This document shows, piece by piece, positions 1-6,392 of a stretch of 8,851 nucleotides of DNA. The notes under the pieces were generated by a model. That model worked only from the letters and a program-made list of their open reading frames with translations. It did no database searches and was not told the DNA's origin. Source of the DNA: Bacilli bacterium. Lineage in GTDB: Bacteria; Bacillota_I; Bacilli_A; RF39; UBA660. The position numbers were made by a program, and so were the translations under genes. The first letter of the stretch is position 1; each line of letters begins with the position of its first letter. The stretch is taken from assembly GCA_900771805.1 (NCBI GenBank), contig CAAGPL010000061.1:1-8851 (forward strand), written 5' to 3'.

Positions 1-74
1 TCCTGTAAATTACAGGTTACAATCCTCTAATTAGAAATTATTTATAAACTGTCCAACTTTTGGGGTTCAGTTCA
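1..74 (-). mobile_element. End of an IS3-family (IS150-group-like) insertion sequence, continuing off the left edge
   Basis: Read on the minus strand from position 74, the sequence begins TGAACTGAACCCC and continues AAAAGTTGGACAG. This is the 5'-TG start plus AAC-CCC-GTTGGAC layout typical of terminal inverted repeats of the IS150 group of the IS3 family; IS150 itself starts TGTACTGCACCC. Inward of it come an AT-rich spacer and a small hairpin at 2-16. The outer boundary would be 74, and the bases that follow (AAA or AAAC from 75) would be one copy of the short target duplication. No transposase is visible because the element runs out of the window, so it could be a complete IS or only a solo end. 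Family assignment rests on recalled terminal-repeat patterns. Confidence 0.55.
2..16. repeat. Short inverted repeat inside the IS end
   Basis: CCTGTAA and TTACAGG form a 7-bp perfect inverted repeat around one central A. It sits about 58 bases inside the proposed IS boundary, where a transposase leader would lie. It may be a leader hairpin of the element. Its role is unknown. Confidence 0.4.
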
Positions 75-112
75 AAACTAGTCTTTTTTATATTAATATA
101 ACAAAAAAACTA
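75..112 (-). terminator. Probable intrinsic terminator of trmL
   Basis: Just after the trmL stop, minus-strand RNA can form CTAGTTTTTTT paired with AAAAAAGACTAG (one G-U pair), closed by the self-complementary stretch TATTAATATA, followed by a U run (AAAA at 75-78 on the plus strand). The stem is mostly A-U, so it is weaker than the others here. The U run ends exactly where the proposed IS boundary begins. Confidence 0.5.
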
Positions 113-114
113 GC

Positions 115-639
115 TTATTTGCTAGCATCTATTCCAGTTTCTATAAAGTCCTCTCCTTTAAATGGCTCTGTTCTTAAAAGATCATTATAATTTTGTTGTC
201 TTAATACTTCATAAACCATTATAGCAGCACAATTAGATAAGTTAAGTGCTCTTACCTTATCATTCATAGGAATTCTAAGACAATGTTTCAAATCATCCTT
301 TAGTATTTCAAGAGGAATACCACTTGATTCCTTACCAAATACTAAATAAATGTTTTCATCTTTATTACTATAATCAAATGATGTATGAGGTTTTTTTCCA
401 TACCTTGTTAAATAATAAAAAGTACCACTATTTTTGCTTTTAAAATCATCCCAATTATCATAAACAGTATAAGAGCAATCCTTTATATAGTTAGCTCCAC
501 TTCTCTTAATATAACTTTCATCTAATGAAAAACCAAGTGGTTTAATTAAATGAAGTTTAGTTCCAGTAGCAGCACAAGTACGCATTATATTACCAGTATT
601 ACCAGGTATTTCAGGTTCAAATAAAACTACATTAATCAC
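115..639 (-). CDS. trmL: TrmL, tRNA (cytidine/uridine(34)-2'-O)-methyltransferase
   Basis: A cytoplasmic SPOUT methyltransferase (YibK/CspR family) that uses S-adenosylmethionine to 2'-O-methylate wobble base 34 of certain leucine tRNAs. Family hallmarks are clear: EPEIPGNTGNIMRTC at residues 8-22, LVFGKESSGIP at 99-109, the RIPM segment at 122-125, and NLSNCAAIMVYEVLRQ at 133-148, which makes the C-terminal trefoil knot and cofactor pocket. At 174 residues it is slightly longer than E. coli TrmL (157), with a short C-terminal tail. The start is GTG at 637-639: an in-frame TAA lies directly upstream, and the next in-frame Met (residue 19) would delete the first motif. The GTG lies inside the last codons of the upstream gene (8-base overlap GTGATTAA), so translation is probably coupled. 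The nearest purine-rich site (AAAGGAAAG, near 648-658) is rather far away. Family identity is secure; the tRNA target is inferred from the family. Confidence 0.93.
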   Translation of the reverse strand: MINVVLFEPEIPGNTGNIMRTCAATGTKLHLIKPLGFSLDESYIKRSGANYIKDCSYTVYDNWDDFKSKNSGTFYYLTRYGKKPHTSFDYSNKDENIYLVFGKESSGIPLEILKDDLKHCLRIPMNDKVRALNLSNCAAIMVYEVLRQQNYNDLLRTEPFKGEDFIETGIDASK

Positions 640-1090
640 TTATTACACTTCTTTCCTTTAATATATTAATAACTTTATCTTTATTATTTAAAGTACTACA
701 ATCTATCATATCATATATTTTTCCATCCTTATAAAAAATAAGTTCAGGAGCATTTTGATATATAGGATCAACTATTGTTTTGTTATTTATATTTATATAT
801 ATAATATCATTTTCTAAATTATATTTTTTTATAATATTTTTAAATATCTTTTCAAAGTTTTTAGACTTTATATCACTACTATTTGATACATAAATTATTG
901 ATTTAGGTTGTTCTATAACATGCGTTGATATCTCTTCATAATTTATTTCTGTTAAATATCCCTTTATATTTGAATCTGATAAATCATTATTTATCCTATT
1001 ATAATTAATTTTTAAAGATATAAATAAAATTGCCAAAGTAATAATACAAATAAAAACTAGTAATATATTTTTTTTAGTTTGTTCTTTCAT
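632..1090 (-). CDS. Membrane-anchored thioredoxin-fold protein lacking the CXXC motif
   Basis: A 152-residue protein with a charged N terminus (MKEQTKK), one hydrophobic segment at residues 8-26, a linker, and a C-terminal domain at about 62-148 that should lie outside the cell. That domain reads like thioredoxin: a beta strand SIIYVSN (64-70), an amphipathic helix, strand DIIYINI (95-101), then APELIFYKDGKIYDMID (114-130), where Pro115 matches the cis-proline and FYKDGK the typical following turn. Where thioredoxins carry CXXC there is only SNSSDIK (69-75). The only cysteines are Cys15 in the membrane segment and Cys131, so ordinary disulfide chemistry is not expected. A binding or chaperone-like role is possible. 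A good AAGGAGG site (1097-1103) precedes the ATG, and the gene overlaps trmL by 8 bases as first gene of the operon. I do not recognise a named family; the fold call is by motif only. Confidence 0.75.
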   Translation of the reverse strand: MKEQTKKNILLVFICIITLAILFISLKINYNRINNDLSDSNIKGYLTEINYEEISTHVIEQPKSIIYVSNSSDIKSKNFEKIFKNIIKKYNLENDIIYININNKTIVDPIYQNAPELIFYKDGKIYDMIDCSTLNNKDKVINILKERSVISD

Positions 1091-1096
1091 AAAAAG

Positions 1097-1144
1097 CCTC
1101 CTTAATTATATTTATATTTTATCACAACTAATAAAATGAATAAA
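1097..1144 (-). promoter_or_regulatory. Candidate promoter and ribosome binding site of the thioredoxin-like/trmL operon
   Basis: On the minus strand a TG-type extended -10 (TGATAAAAT; TAAAAT at 1116-1121) lies 17 bases from a weak -35 (TTTATT at 1139-1144). Transcription would start near 1109, giving a leader of about 18 bases with AAGGAGG at 1097-1103. A TATAAT at 1105-1110 is better by consensus but lies too close to the ribosome site. The ribosome site is clear; the promoter is tentative because the DNA is so AT-rich. Confidence 0.4.
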
Positions 1145-1184
1145 GAAAAAAGCAAAAGATTTACTTTATTTTTTCTTTTGCTTT
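1144..1184 (-). terminator. Intrinsic terminator of the HerA-like gene
   Basis: Minus-strand RNA forms an 11-bp stem, AAAGCAAAAGA pairing with TCTTTTGCTTT (plus-strand arms 1149-1159 and 1174-1184), with an AT-rich loop, followed by a run of U (complement of 1146-1151). The upstream arm overlaps the stop codon. This separates the HerA-like unit from the operon downstream. Confidence 0.75.
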
Positions 1185-3114
1185 AATACCATAATCTTGA
1201 TACATCAACATTCTGACTTGTAGGTTGCGGATATGGCATTTCCATTTTTATTATAGTTGGAAGTTTAAATGCAGACCCAAATGCAACACAAGTACCAGGT
1301 TGTAAGCCTTTCATTTTTTCAACTATTTCATCTGTAATATTTGGAACCATTTGTTTTATAAATGTTACATCTCTTGGATGTTGCATTTTAAATATTAAAA
1401 AGTTAGAACACTGTGATAATACTGTTTCACTCATTTCTGATGGTCTTTGAGATATAAGACCTAATATTACACCATACTTTCTTCCTTCTTTTGCAATTCT
1501 ATCAAAAATATTATAACCTAAAACTTTTGTATCAGAGTCTTGCTGTACATATCTATGTGCTTCTTCTAATATTAAATGAACAGGAAATGATCCTCTTTGC
1601 TGCAATTTAGATGTAAAATCAAATAATAATTTTGCATATATTTTACAAATTGTTTTAGCAAGTCTATCATCTAGATAACTTATATTTATATTTATTATCT
1701 GTGCTCTTCCACCATTTTGAGCAGTTATAAGTTCTTTTATAAAATCCATTTTGTTTATATACTTATCCATTTTAAAATAGTTTGCATATTCTCCTTTTAT
1801 AAGAGAATCTAATCTTACCTTAAGAACATTTGCTTTATCATACATTTTATCACTCTTTAAAATTCCTTCTGATATTAAAGCAAAATCAAAAGCATCTCTT
1901 AAATTTTCTAATGTAAAAGGAATAGTACCATCAGGTAATTCTAATTTTAAATCTGGATTTATATATTTTTTAATAAATTCAGTTACAAGTCCTATTTCAC
2001 TTATCTTACCTTCTTTATCTATTATCAAACATTGTTTTAAACTTCTTGTATAACCTGGTTGAACTATAGGAGTTTCTAAATTTAAATCAGGTGTATTAAA
2101 AGATGTTAATATTGCAAATATTTGGTCATGAATTTGTGATGCTGAACCACCTGAATATAATACTTCTAAAATTGCTTTTGCAATTATATCATTTTTATAT
2201 ACTTTAGTATCATCATCATTACCAGAAAAAACAGTAACTAACCTTAAAGCTTTTTCTATTATAGGAAGCTGCGTTGGATCATCTGCTTCTAAAAGAAGTG
2301 CAAAATCATCAATATCTAAAAGCCATAAAGGAAGTTTGATTAAATTCGAACTATCTTTAACATTTGTAGAATATTTCTTAAAGAAAATCTGACTATTAGG
2401 AACAGATAAAGCACTTTCATATTCTCCATATGCATCAAAAATAAATATACATGCATTTCTTGGTGCATTTACTTGGTTAAAGAATATATTTTGAAATAAT
2501 CTTGCAACTCCACATGATTTACCAGAACCAGTATTTCCAAAAATAGAAAAATGATTACTAAAAAATGTATTAGTAGGAACATAAGCTGGAGTATTATTAT
2601 AAAGTGGCATAGTGCCAATTAAAATTTTTTGAACAACATTACTTTTATCATCTGCAACAATTAATTTAGTTTCATCATCAGTTGCAATCAAACATACATT
2701 ACCAATAGTTGGCTTAGAAAGTATGCCTGGAATAAATCTAACACCTTGTATCTCACCTATTAATTTTACTTGTGCTACTCTTGTATTTAAACTAACTATG
2801 GTACCAACAATTTTTTCGTGAGAATTAGTTAAAAATACAACATGATGATCAACTAAATTCTGATTAAAAGGTATATTTGACGTTATTTCAATAGTAACTA
2901 AATCAGAACTAACATCTTTTACTTTTCCTATTTCGTTAGGTAGTGTTTGAACCATATCTTCAATTTTGCTTTCTTTTTCTTCTTTTCCATCATCATCTGA
3001 TTCTTGTTTATCTAACAAGTTTGTTTTATTATCATTTTCTACATTTTTAAAAGAATTATCATCTTCCAACTCGTCTAAAAAATCTGTTTCTTCTAGCTCA
3101 TTTAAGTTTTCCAT
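1183..3114 (-). CDS. HerA/DUF87-family ATP-binding protein (FtsK-HerA superfamily translocase)
   Basis: A predicted hexameric P-loop ATPase of the HerA type, known in other organisms as a DNA translocase that works with a nuclease in end resection or defence. Counting from the upstream ATG at 3132: residues about 10-60 are very acidic and probably disordered; about 66-165 form a beta-rich HAS-barrel-like domain; Walker A is GNTGSGKS at 199-206; a long insert follows; Walker B is HLILEEAH at 519-526; RIAKEGRKYG (545-554) probably holds the arginine finger; SQRPSEM (561-567) is the sensor region; the C-terminal tail (PGTCVAFG, 612-619) is typical. All catalytic motifs look intact. I chose the ATG at 3112-3114 (residue 7 of the longer form): AAAAGGGGT lies 7 bases before it, whereas the upstream ATG at 3132 has no ribosome site and sits about 7 bases from the predicted transcription start. 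No NurA, SIR2 or other nuclease partner is adjacent, so its biological role is open. Confidence 0.88.
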   Translation of the reverse strand: MENLNELEETDFLDELEDDNSFKNVENDNKTNLLDKQESDDDGKEEKESKIEDMVQTLPNEIGKVKDVSSDLVTIEITSNIPFNQNLVDHHVVFLTNSHEKIVGTIVSLNTRVAQVKLIGEIQGVRFIPGILSKPTIGNVCLIATDDETKLIVADDKSNVVQKILIGTMPLYNNTPAYVPTNTFFSNHFSIFGNTGSGKSCGVARLFQNIFFNQVNAPRNACIFIFDAYGEYESALSVPNSQIFFKKYSTNVKDSSNLIKLPLWLLDIDDFALLLEADDPTQLPIIEKALRLVTVFSGNDDDTKVYKNDIIAKAILEVLYSGGSASQIHDQIFAILTSFNTPDLNLETPIVQPGYTRSLKQCLIIDKEGKISEIGLVTEFIKKYINPDLKLELPDGTIPFTLENLRDAFDFALISEGILKSDKMYDKANVLKVRLDSLIKGEYANYFKMDKYINKMDFIKELITAQNGGRAQIININISYLDDRLAKTICKIYAKLLFDFTSKLQQRGSFPVHLILEEAHRYVQQDSDTKVLGYNIFDRIAKEGRKYGVILGLISQRPSEMSETVLSQCSNFLIFKMQHPRDVTFIKQMVPNITDEIVEKMKGLQPGTCVAFGSAFKLPTIIKMEMPYPQPTSQNVDVSRLWY

Positions 3115-3120
3115 AGCTTT

Positions 3121-3129
3121 ACCCCTTTT
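3121..3129 (-). promoter_or_regulatory. Ribosome binding site deciding the HerA-like start
   Basis: AAAAGGGGT on the minus strand, 7 bases before the ATG at 3112-3114. It lies inside the first codons of the possible longer reading frame starting at 3132, which itself has no such site upstream. This supports the shorter protein. Confidence 0.65.
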
Positions 3130-3145
3130 CATATCTTATAACATA

Positions 3146-3174
3146 ATTATAGCATTTGTTTTAAAAAAATAAAA
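3146..3174 (-). promoter_or_regulatory. Candidate promoter of the HerA-like gene
   Basis: An extended -10 TGCTATAAT (TATAAT at 3146-3151 in complement) is a perfect match. The -35 position 17 bases away (TTTTAT, complement of 3169-3174) is poor, as is common with extended -10 promoters. Predicted start is near 3139-3140. Confidence 0.55.
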
Positions 3175-3190
3175 TATTTATTTGATTTCA

Positions 3191-3239
3191 TTGACATTTA
3201 AATTGTAGATAGGTAATATAATAGAAAGAAAAAGGAGGT
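3191..3239 (+). promoter_or_regulatory. Promoter and ribosome binding site of the ABC transporter operon
   Basis: A consensus -35 TTGACA (3191-3196) is followed by TAATAT at 3214-3219 (17-base spacing) overlapping TATAAT at 3217-3222 (20-base spacing); the first pairing is preferred. A full-strength AAAGGAGGT lies at 3231-3239, five bases from the ATG at 3244. This promoter is back-to-back with that of the HerA-like gene. No operator is evident. Confidence 0.65.
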
Positions 3240-3243
3240 TTTT

Positions 3244-3936
3244 ATGGCATATATAGAATTTAAAAATGTAAATAAAATTTATGATGAAAAAACAAATAAT
3301 AAAGTACTAAAAAAAATTTCATTTGAAATTGAAAAAGGAGAATTTATAACTATTAAAGGTCCTAAAGCATCTGGAAAAACAACAATTCTAAATTTACTAA
3401 ATAGAAATATAAATGTATCTTCTGGATCTATTTTAGTAGATGGTTATGATATAACGGATTTTAGTAACAAACAAATAATAAAATATAGAAAAGAAATTAT
3501 CTCAAGTTGTTTAAAAGATTTTTATCTAGTTTCAAATTTAACAGTTAAAGAAAATATTGATTTAATAAAAAAAGAAAATAACGAAAAAGAAACAAATTCG
3601 ATTATAAGAAAATTAGGTCTTACTAAAGTAGAAAATAAATTTCCAAATGAACTGTCAAGCAGTTATAAAAAACTTGCTGATATTGCTCGTAATTTAGTCA
3701 AAAAGCCATCTATTATTTTATTTGATGATTTATATTTACATGATAAAAAGGATTTAAAAAAAGTATTTACTTTATTATCTAGTATGATTAAAAAAGATAA
3801 TTTAACAGTTATTATAGTAACAGAAGATCCAACTATCTCTTCTCTTTCAAATAAGGTTATAACACTTAAAGGCGGTTTTATTGATAATATTAAATTAAAT
3901 AAAAAACCTAATTTGGTAGGTGATCTTAATTGGTAA
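3244..3936 (+). CDS. ABC transporter ATP-binding protein (MacB/LolD/FtsE type) with degenerate catalytic motifs
   Basis: A 230-residue nucleotide-binding subunit, the normal length for partners of FtsX-like permeases. The family frame is plain: an A-loop Tyr13, strand-turn GSILVDGYDIT (61-71), LTVKENI (99-105), FPNELS (133-138) and IARNL (147-151). The catalytic positions are mostly altered. Walker A is GPKASGKTT (39-47), with Ala42 where Gly is usual, but Lys45 and Thr46 are kept. The Q-loop Gln aligns with Lys91. The LSGGQ signature is LSSSY (137-141). Walker B ends Asp161-Asp162 instead of Asp-Glu. The switch His is Glu194 (TED for THD). ATP may still bind, but efficient hydrolysis is doubtful. 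The frame is open and the promoter and ribosome site are excellent, so it is expressed rather than an obvious pseudogene. It is followed directly by its permease with a 7-base overlap. The substrate is unknown. Confidence 0.88.
   Translation: MAYIEFKNVNKIYDEKTNNKVLKKISFEIEKGEFITIKGPKASGKTTILNLLNRNINVSSGSILVDGYDITDFSNKQIIKYRKEIISSCLKDFYLVSNLTVKENIDLIKKENNEKETNSIIRKLGLTKVENKFPNELSSSYKKLADIARNLVKKPSIILFDDLYLHDKKDLKKVFTLLSSMIKKDNLTVIIVTEDPTISSLSNKVITLKGGFIDNIKLNKKPNLVGDLNW
3918..3925 (+). promoter_or_regulatory. Ribosome binding site supporting a TTG start for the permease
   Basis: AGGTGATC is an exact complement to the GATCACCT stretch of the usual bacterial 16S rRNA 3' end. Its GG core ends at 3920, nine bases before TTG at 3930 but 21 before the first in-frame ATG at 3942. 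This favours a TTG start overlapping the ATPase stop codon, and coupled translation. Confidence 0.55.
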
Positions 3937-6287
3937 AGAAAATGCTTTTTTTAAAAAGCTATATAAAAGATATAATAAAAAATAAAAAAAGATTTTTATC
4001 ATTATCATTAATAGTTGGAATAGTTCTTGGAGTTTTTTTATGTTTTACATCACTTTTAGGAAATATTAAAAATTCTTATCAAACTTATTTAAAAAAGAAT
4101 AATCTATATGATTTAAAAATATCAACTTCTTACCTATTTTCAAAAGATGATAAATCATCAATTAAAAGTTTGGATAATATAGAAGGTATTAAATTAGTAA
4201 AAACATTAGATGTTATATCAGAAGTTAATGGTAATAGTTATAATGTAAAATTAAATAGCATATCAAATGATAGAAATTTAAATTCTAAAGATTATATAAA
4301 TCATTTAACTTTAACTAAAGGAAGATACCCAAGAACAATTAATGAAGGTTTAATTGAAGAAAGTTTTTTCCATGATAAAAATCTTTCACTTAATGATTTA
4401 ATAATTTTAAAACCAAAGGATGAAAACTTTTTAAGAGCTAAAAAAATAAAAATAGTAGGAACTATAAAAAGTAGTTATTATAATTTAAAAAGAAAAGAAG
4501 AAAATAAAGATAATAAGAAATTAGATTATTATTTATATCTTGATGAAAAAGACTTTAATACTGATTATTATAATGAATGTTTTATAAAATCTTCTAATAT
4601 TAAAAAATTAGATATGGATTTTTTAAATAACTTTATAAAAGAAAATTTAAATAAAAAAAGTGAAAATGAAATAAAAAGTTTAGAATCAGAAATAAACTCC
4701 ATAAAAGAAGAATTAAACAGTTTTTATACTGCCAACTTACCTAGCAACAATTTAAACTATGAATTAAAAAATTTAAGTGAGAAGTTAACTTATAATGAAA
4801 AGAAATTAGAAAGTATTAAATCTTTAGAATTTGATATACAAAAAAGAACTAATGATGAAAGTTTTGGTTCATATGAAAACGAATTAAATATTCTTAATAA
4901 TTTAAAAAACATATTAAATAAATCATTTGTTTTATTAAGCATATTTTGTTTTAGCATAATTTATTTAGTTATTAAAAACACTAATTATTTAAAAGAATAT
5001 GAATATGATAAAAATAAATTATTATTTAAATATATTTTATATTCATCTGCAATTATAATTATTGGTAGTTTAATTAGTATAATATTTTCAAAAATAACAT
5101 TTATACTAATTGGAGATTATTTTAAAAAGAATTATGATTTTATACTTATAAATAAGTTAAATATTAACTATTTTATATCAAAAATTTTTATTTTTTACTT
5201 ATTAAATATAATTTTTATATTAGTAATATATATTTTTAAAAATTTAATTAAAATTAAAGAAAAATTAATAAATATATGTATAATCTGTTTATTAGTGATT
5301 CCTTTTATTACACTAATTCAAATTAAAACCTCTATTTTAGATTTACCAAACAAACAGTTTAATAGTATATTTAAATATGATATGATTATAAATTTCAAAA
5401 AAGATATAAGTAATAAAGAAAAGAAAATAATATATGATAAAATTAAAAATAATAAAAAAATAAGTAAATATACAACCGTTTATAAAGAAAATATAAATGT
5501 AATTAAAAACAAACTAAATACTAAGTCAGATATAGTAATTTTTAAAAATGAAAAAGACTCTAATAATTTTATAAAATATAAATCAAGTGATAAAGTAGCA
5601 ATATCAAAAAATTTAGCTAAAAAACTTAATATAGATAAAAATGATAATATTAAATTGGTTATTAATAATAAAAAGATAACGGTAAAAGTAGATTATGTAA
5701 CAAAAAATTATATTGGAAATTATATATATATAAATTCTAATTTATATAAAAAATTAACAAATGATTCTATTAACTACTCTAGTATTTTAACTATAAATAA
5801 AAAAGATGAAGAATCAGTTATAAAAGATTTAGAAAATTATGATGAAATTTATAATATTGAACTTAAAAGTAATAGTAAAACAAAATATAAAAATATGTTA
5901 TCATTAGTAAATACTATATTTATTATTTTAATTATTTACATCTTTATAATTAATTTTATAATAATTTATAATTTAGCAAATATAAACGTAAATAAAAGAA
6001 AAAATGAAATAGCAAATTTAAAATTATTAGGATTATATGATAGTTATATAGTAAATACTATATTTAAATTTAATAAAAATAATTTATTTATGAGCCTCAT
6101 CTTTAGTTTATCTTTAAGTACCCTATTTAGTTTTGTTATATTAAACCTATTTAAGAATAATATTTTTTATTATAAATTAGCAATTATATCATTTAAATAT
6201 TTATATATTTTACCTATACTTATAATATTGTTATTTATTTATAAACTAATGTTATACTTAAATATTAAAAAAATTACTAATAAGTAA
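3930..6287 (+). CDS. FtsX-like/MacB-type ABC transporter permease
   Basis: A 785-residue membrane protein that would form the membrane part of the transporter with the preceding ATPase. Visible layout: basic N terminus; membrane segment 23-43; extracellular domain of about 50-235 with a MacB-like stretch LTLTKGRYPRTINEGLIEES (126-145); predicted coiled coil 240-305; membrane segments about 330-348, 370-393 and 415-436; another at 447-466; a second extracellular domain of about 470-655 (VAISKNLAKKLNI, 556-568); then segments about 657-683, 718-741 and 757-777. The motif NKRKNEIANLKLLGL (688-702) is the typical FtsX cytoplasmic loop contacting the ATPase; the matching loop in the first half (353-366) is degenerate. 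Many two-repeat relatives exceed 1000 residues, so this one is short. The start is TTG 3930 (ATG 3942 is the alternative). Composition is extremely rich in Lys, Asn and Ile. Export of a lipid or peptide, or sensing, is possible; the substrate is unknown. Confidence 0.85.
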   Translation: MVKKMLFLKSYIKDIIKNKKRFLSLSLIVGIVLGVFLCFTSLLGNIKNSYQTYLKKNNLYDLKISTSYLFSKDDKSSIKSLDNIEGIKLVKTLDVISEVNGNSYNVKLNSISNDRNLNSKDYINHLTLTKGRYPRTINEGLIEESFFHDKNLSLNDLIILKPKDENFLRAKKIKIVGTIKSSYYNLKRKEENKDNKKLDYYLYLDEKDFNTDYYNECFIKSSNIKKLDMDFLNNFIKENLNKKSENEIKSLESEINSIKEELNSFYTANLPSNNLNYELKNLSEKLTYNEKKLESIKSLEFDIQKRTNDESFGSYENELNILNNLKNILNKSFVLLSIFCFSIIYLVIKNTNYLKEYEYDKNKLLFKYILYSSAIIIIGSLISIIFSKITFILIGDYFKKNYDFILINKLNINYFISKIFIFYLLNIIFILVIYIFKNLIKIKEKLINICIICLLVIPFITLIQIKTSILDLPNKQFNSIFKYDMIINFKKDISNKEKKIIYDKIKNNKKISKYTTVYKENINVIKNKLNTKSDIVIFKNEKDSNNFIKYKSSDKVAISKNLAKKLNIDKNDNIKLVINNKKITVKVDYVTKNYIGNYIYINSNLYKKLTNDSINYSSILTINKKDEESVIKDLENYDEIYNIELKSNSKTKYKNMLSLVNTIFIILIIYIFIINFIIIYNLANINVNKRKNEIANLKLLGLYDSYIVNTIFKFNKNNLFMSLIFSLSLSTLFSFVILNLFKNNIFYYKLAIISFKYLYILPILIILLFIYKLMLYLNIKKITNK

Positions 6288-6313
6288 ATTAATGTAAACA
6301 AAAATATTTTATT

Positions 6314-6348
6314 TATCATTGTTGCAATTGCAACAATGATATTTTTTT
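6314..6348 (+). terminator. Strong intrinsic terminator after the ABC operon (perfect palindrome)
   Basis: Arms ATCATTGTTGC (6315-6325) and GCAACAATGAT (6330-6340) pair perfectly, extended by T6314-A6341 to 12 bp, around AATT, and are followed by seven T (6342-6348). It lies 27 bases past the permease stop. Because the loop is itself AATT, the DNA is a continuous palindrome that could also bind a dimeric regulator of the downstream pflB. Confidence 0.85.
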
Positions 6349-6387
6349 ATATTAATGTATAATTAAATTGCTTTAATATAAGGAGGT
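6335..6387 (+). promoter_or_regulatory. Candidate pflB promoter and ribosome binding site
   Basis: TATAAT at 6358-6363 is the best -10 between the terminator and the gene. The -35 position 17 bases upstream falls on AATGAT (6335-6340), inside the terminator's right arm, and is a poor match, so activation or another promoter form is possible. A small inverted repeat ATTAAA/TTTAAT (6362-6377) precedes AAGGAGGT at 6380-6387, which lies five bases from the ATG. The ribosome site is certain; the promoter is not. Confidence 0.4.
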
Positions 6388-6392
6388 AAAAC

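Noticed and set aside
1105..1110. TATAAT as the -10 for the thioredoxin-like/trmL operon
   Set aside because: Transcription would start inside the AAGGAGG site, leaving no functional leader.
3115..3132. Upstream ATG of the HerA-like gene (six extra residues)
   Set aside because: No ribosome site precedes it, it is almost at the predicted transcription start, and the AAAAGGGGT within it fits the next ATG.
2966..3172. Plus-strand open frame of 68 codons, rich in Ser and Phe
   Set aside because: It is antisense to the acidic N-terminal coding region of the HerA-like gene (Glu/Asp codons read in reverse give Ser/Phe), and it has no ribosome site or family likeness.
6315..6340. Rex-type operator in the palindrome before pflB
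   Set aside because: Only the outer TTGT/ACAA match the TTGTGA-N6-TCACAA pattern; the inner bases differ, so a specific Rex call is not supported.
6362..6377. ATTAAA/TTTAAT hairpin in the pflB leader as a riboswitch or thermosensor
   Set aside because: Only six A-T pairs with a four-base loop, which is expected by chance in DNA this AT-rich.
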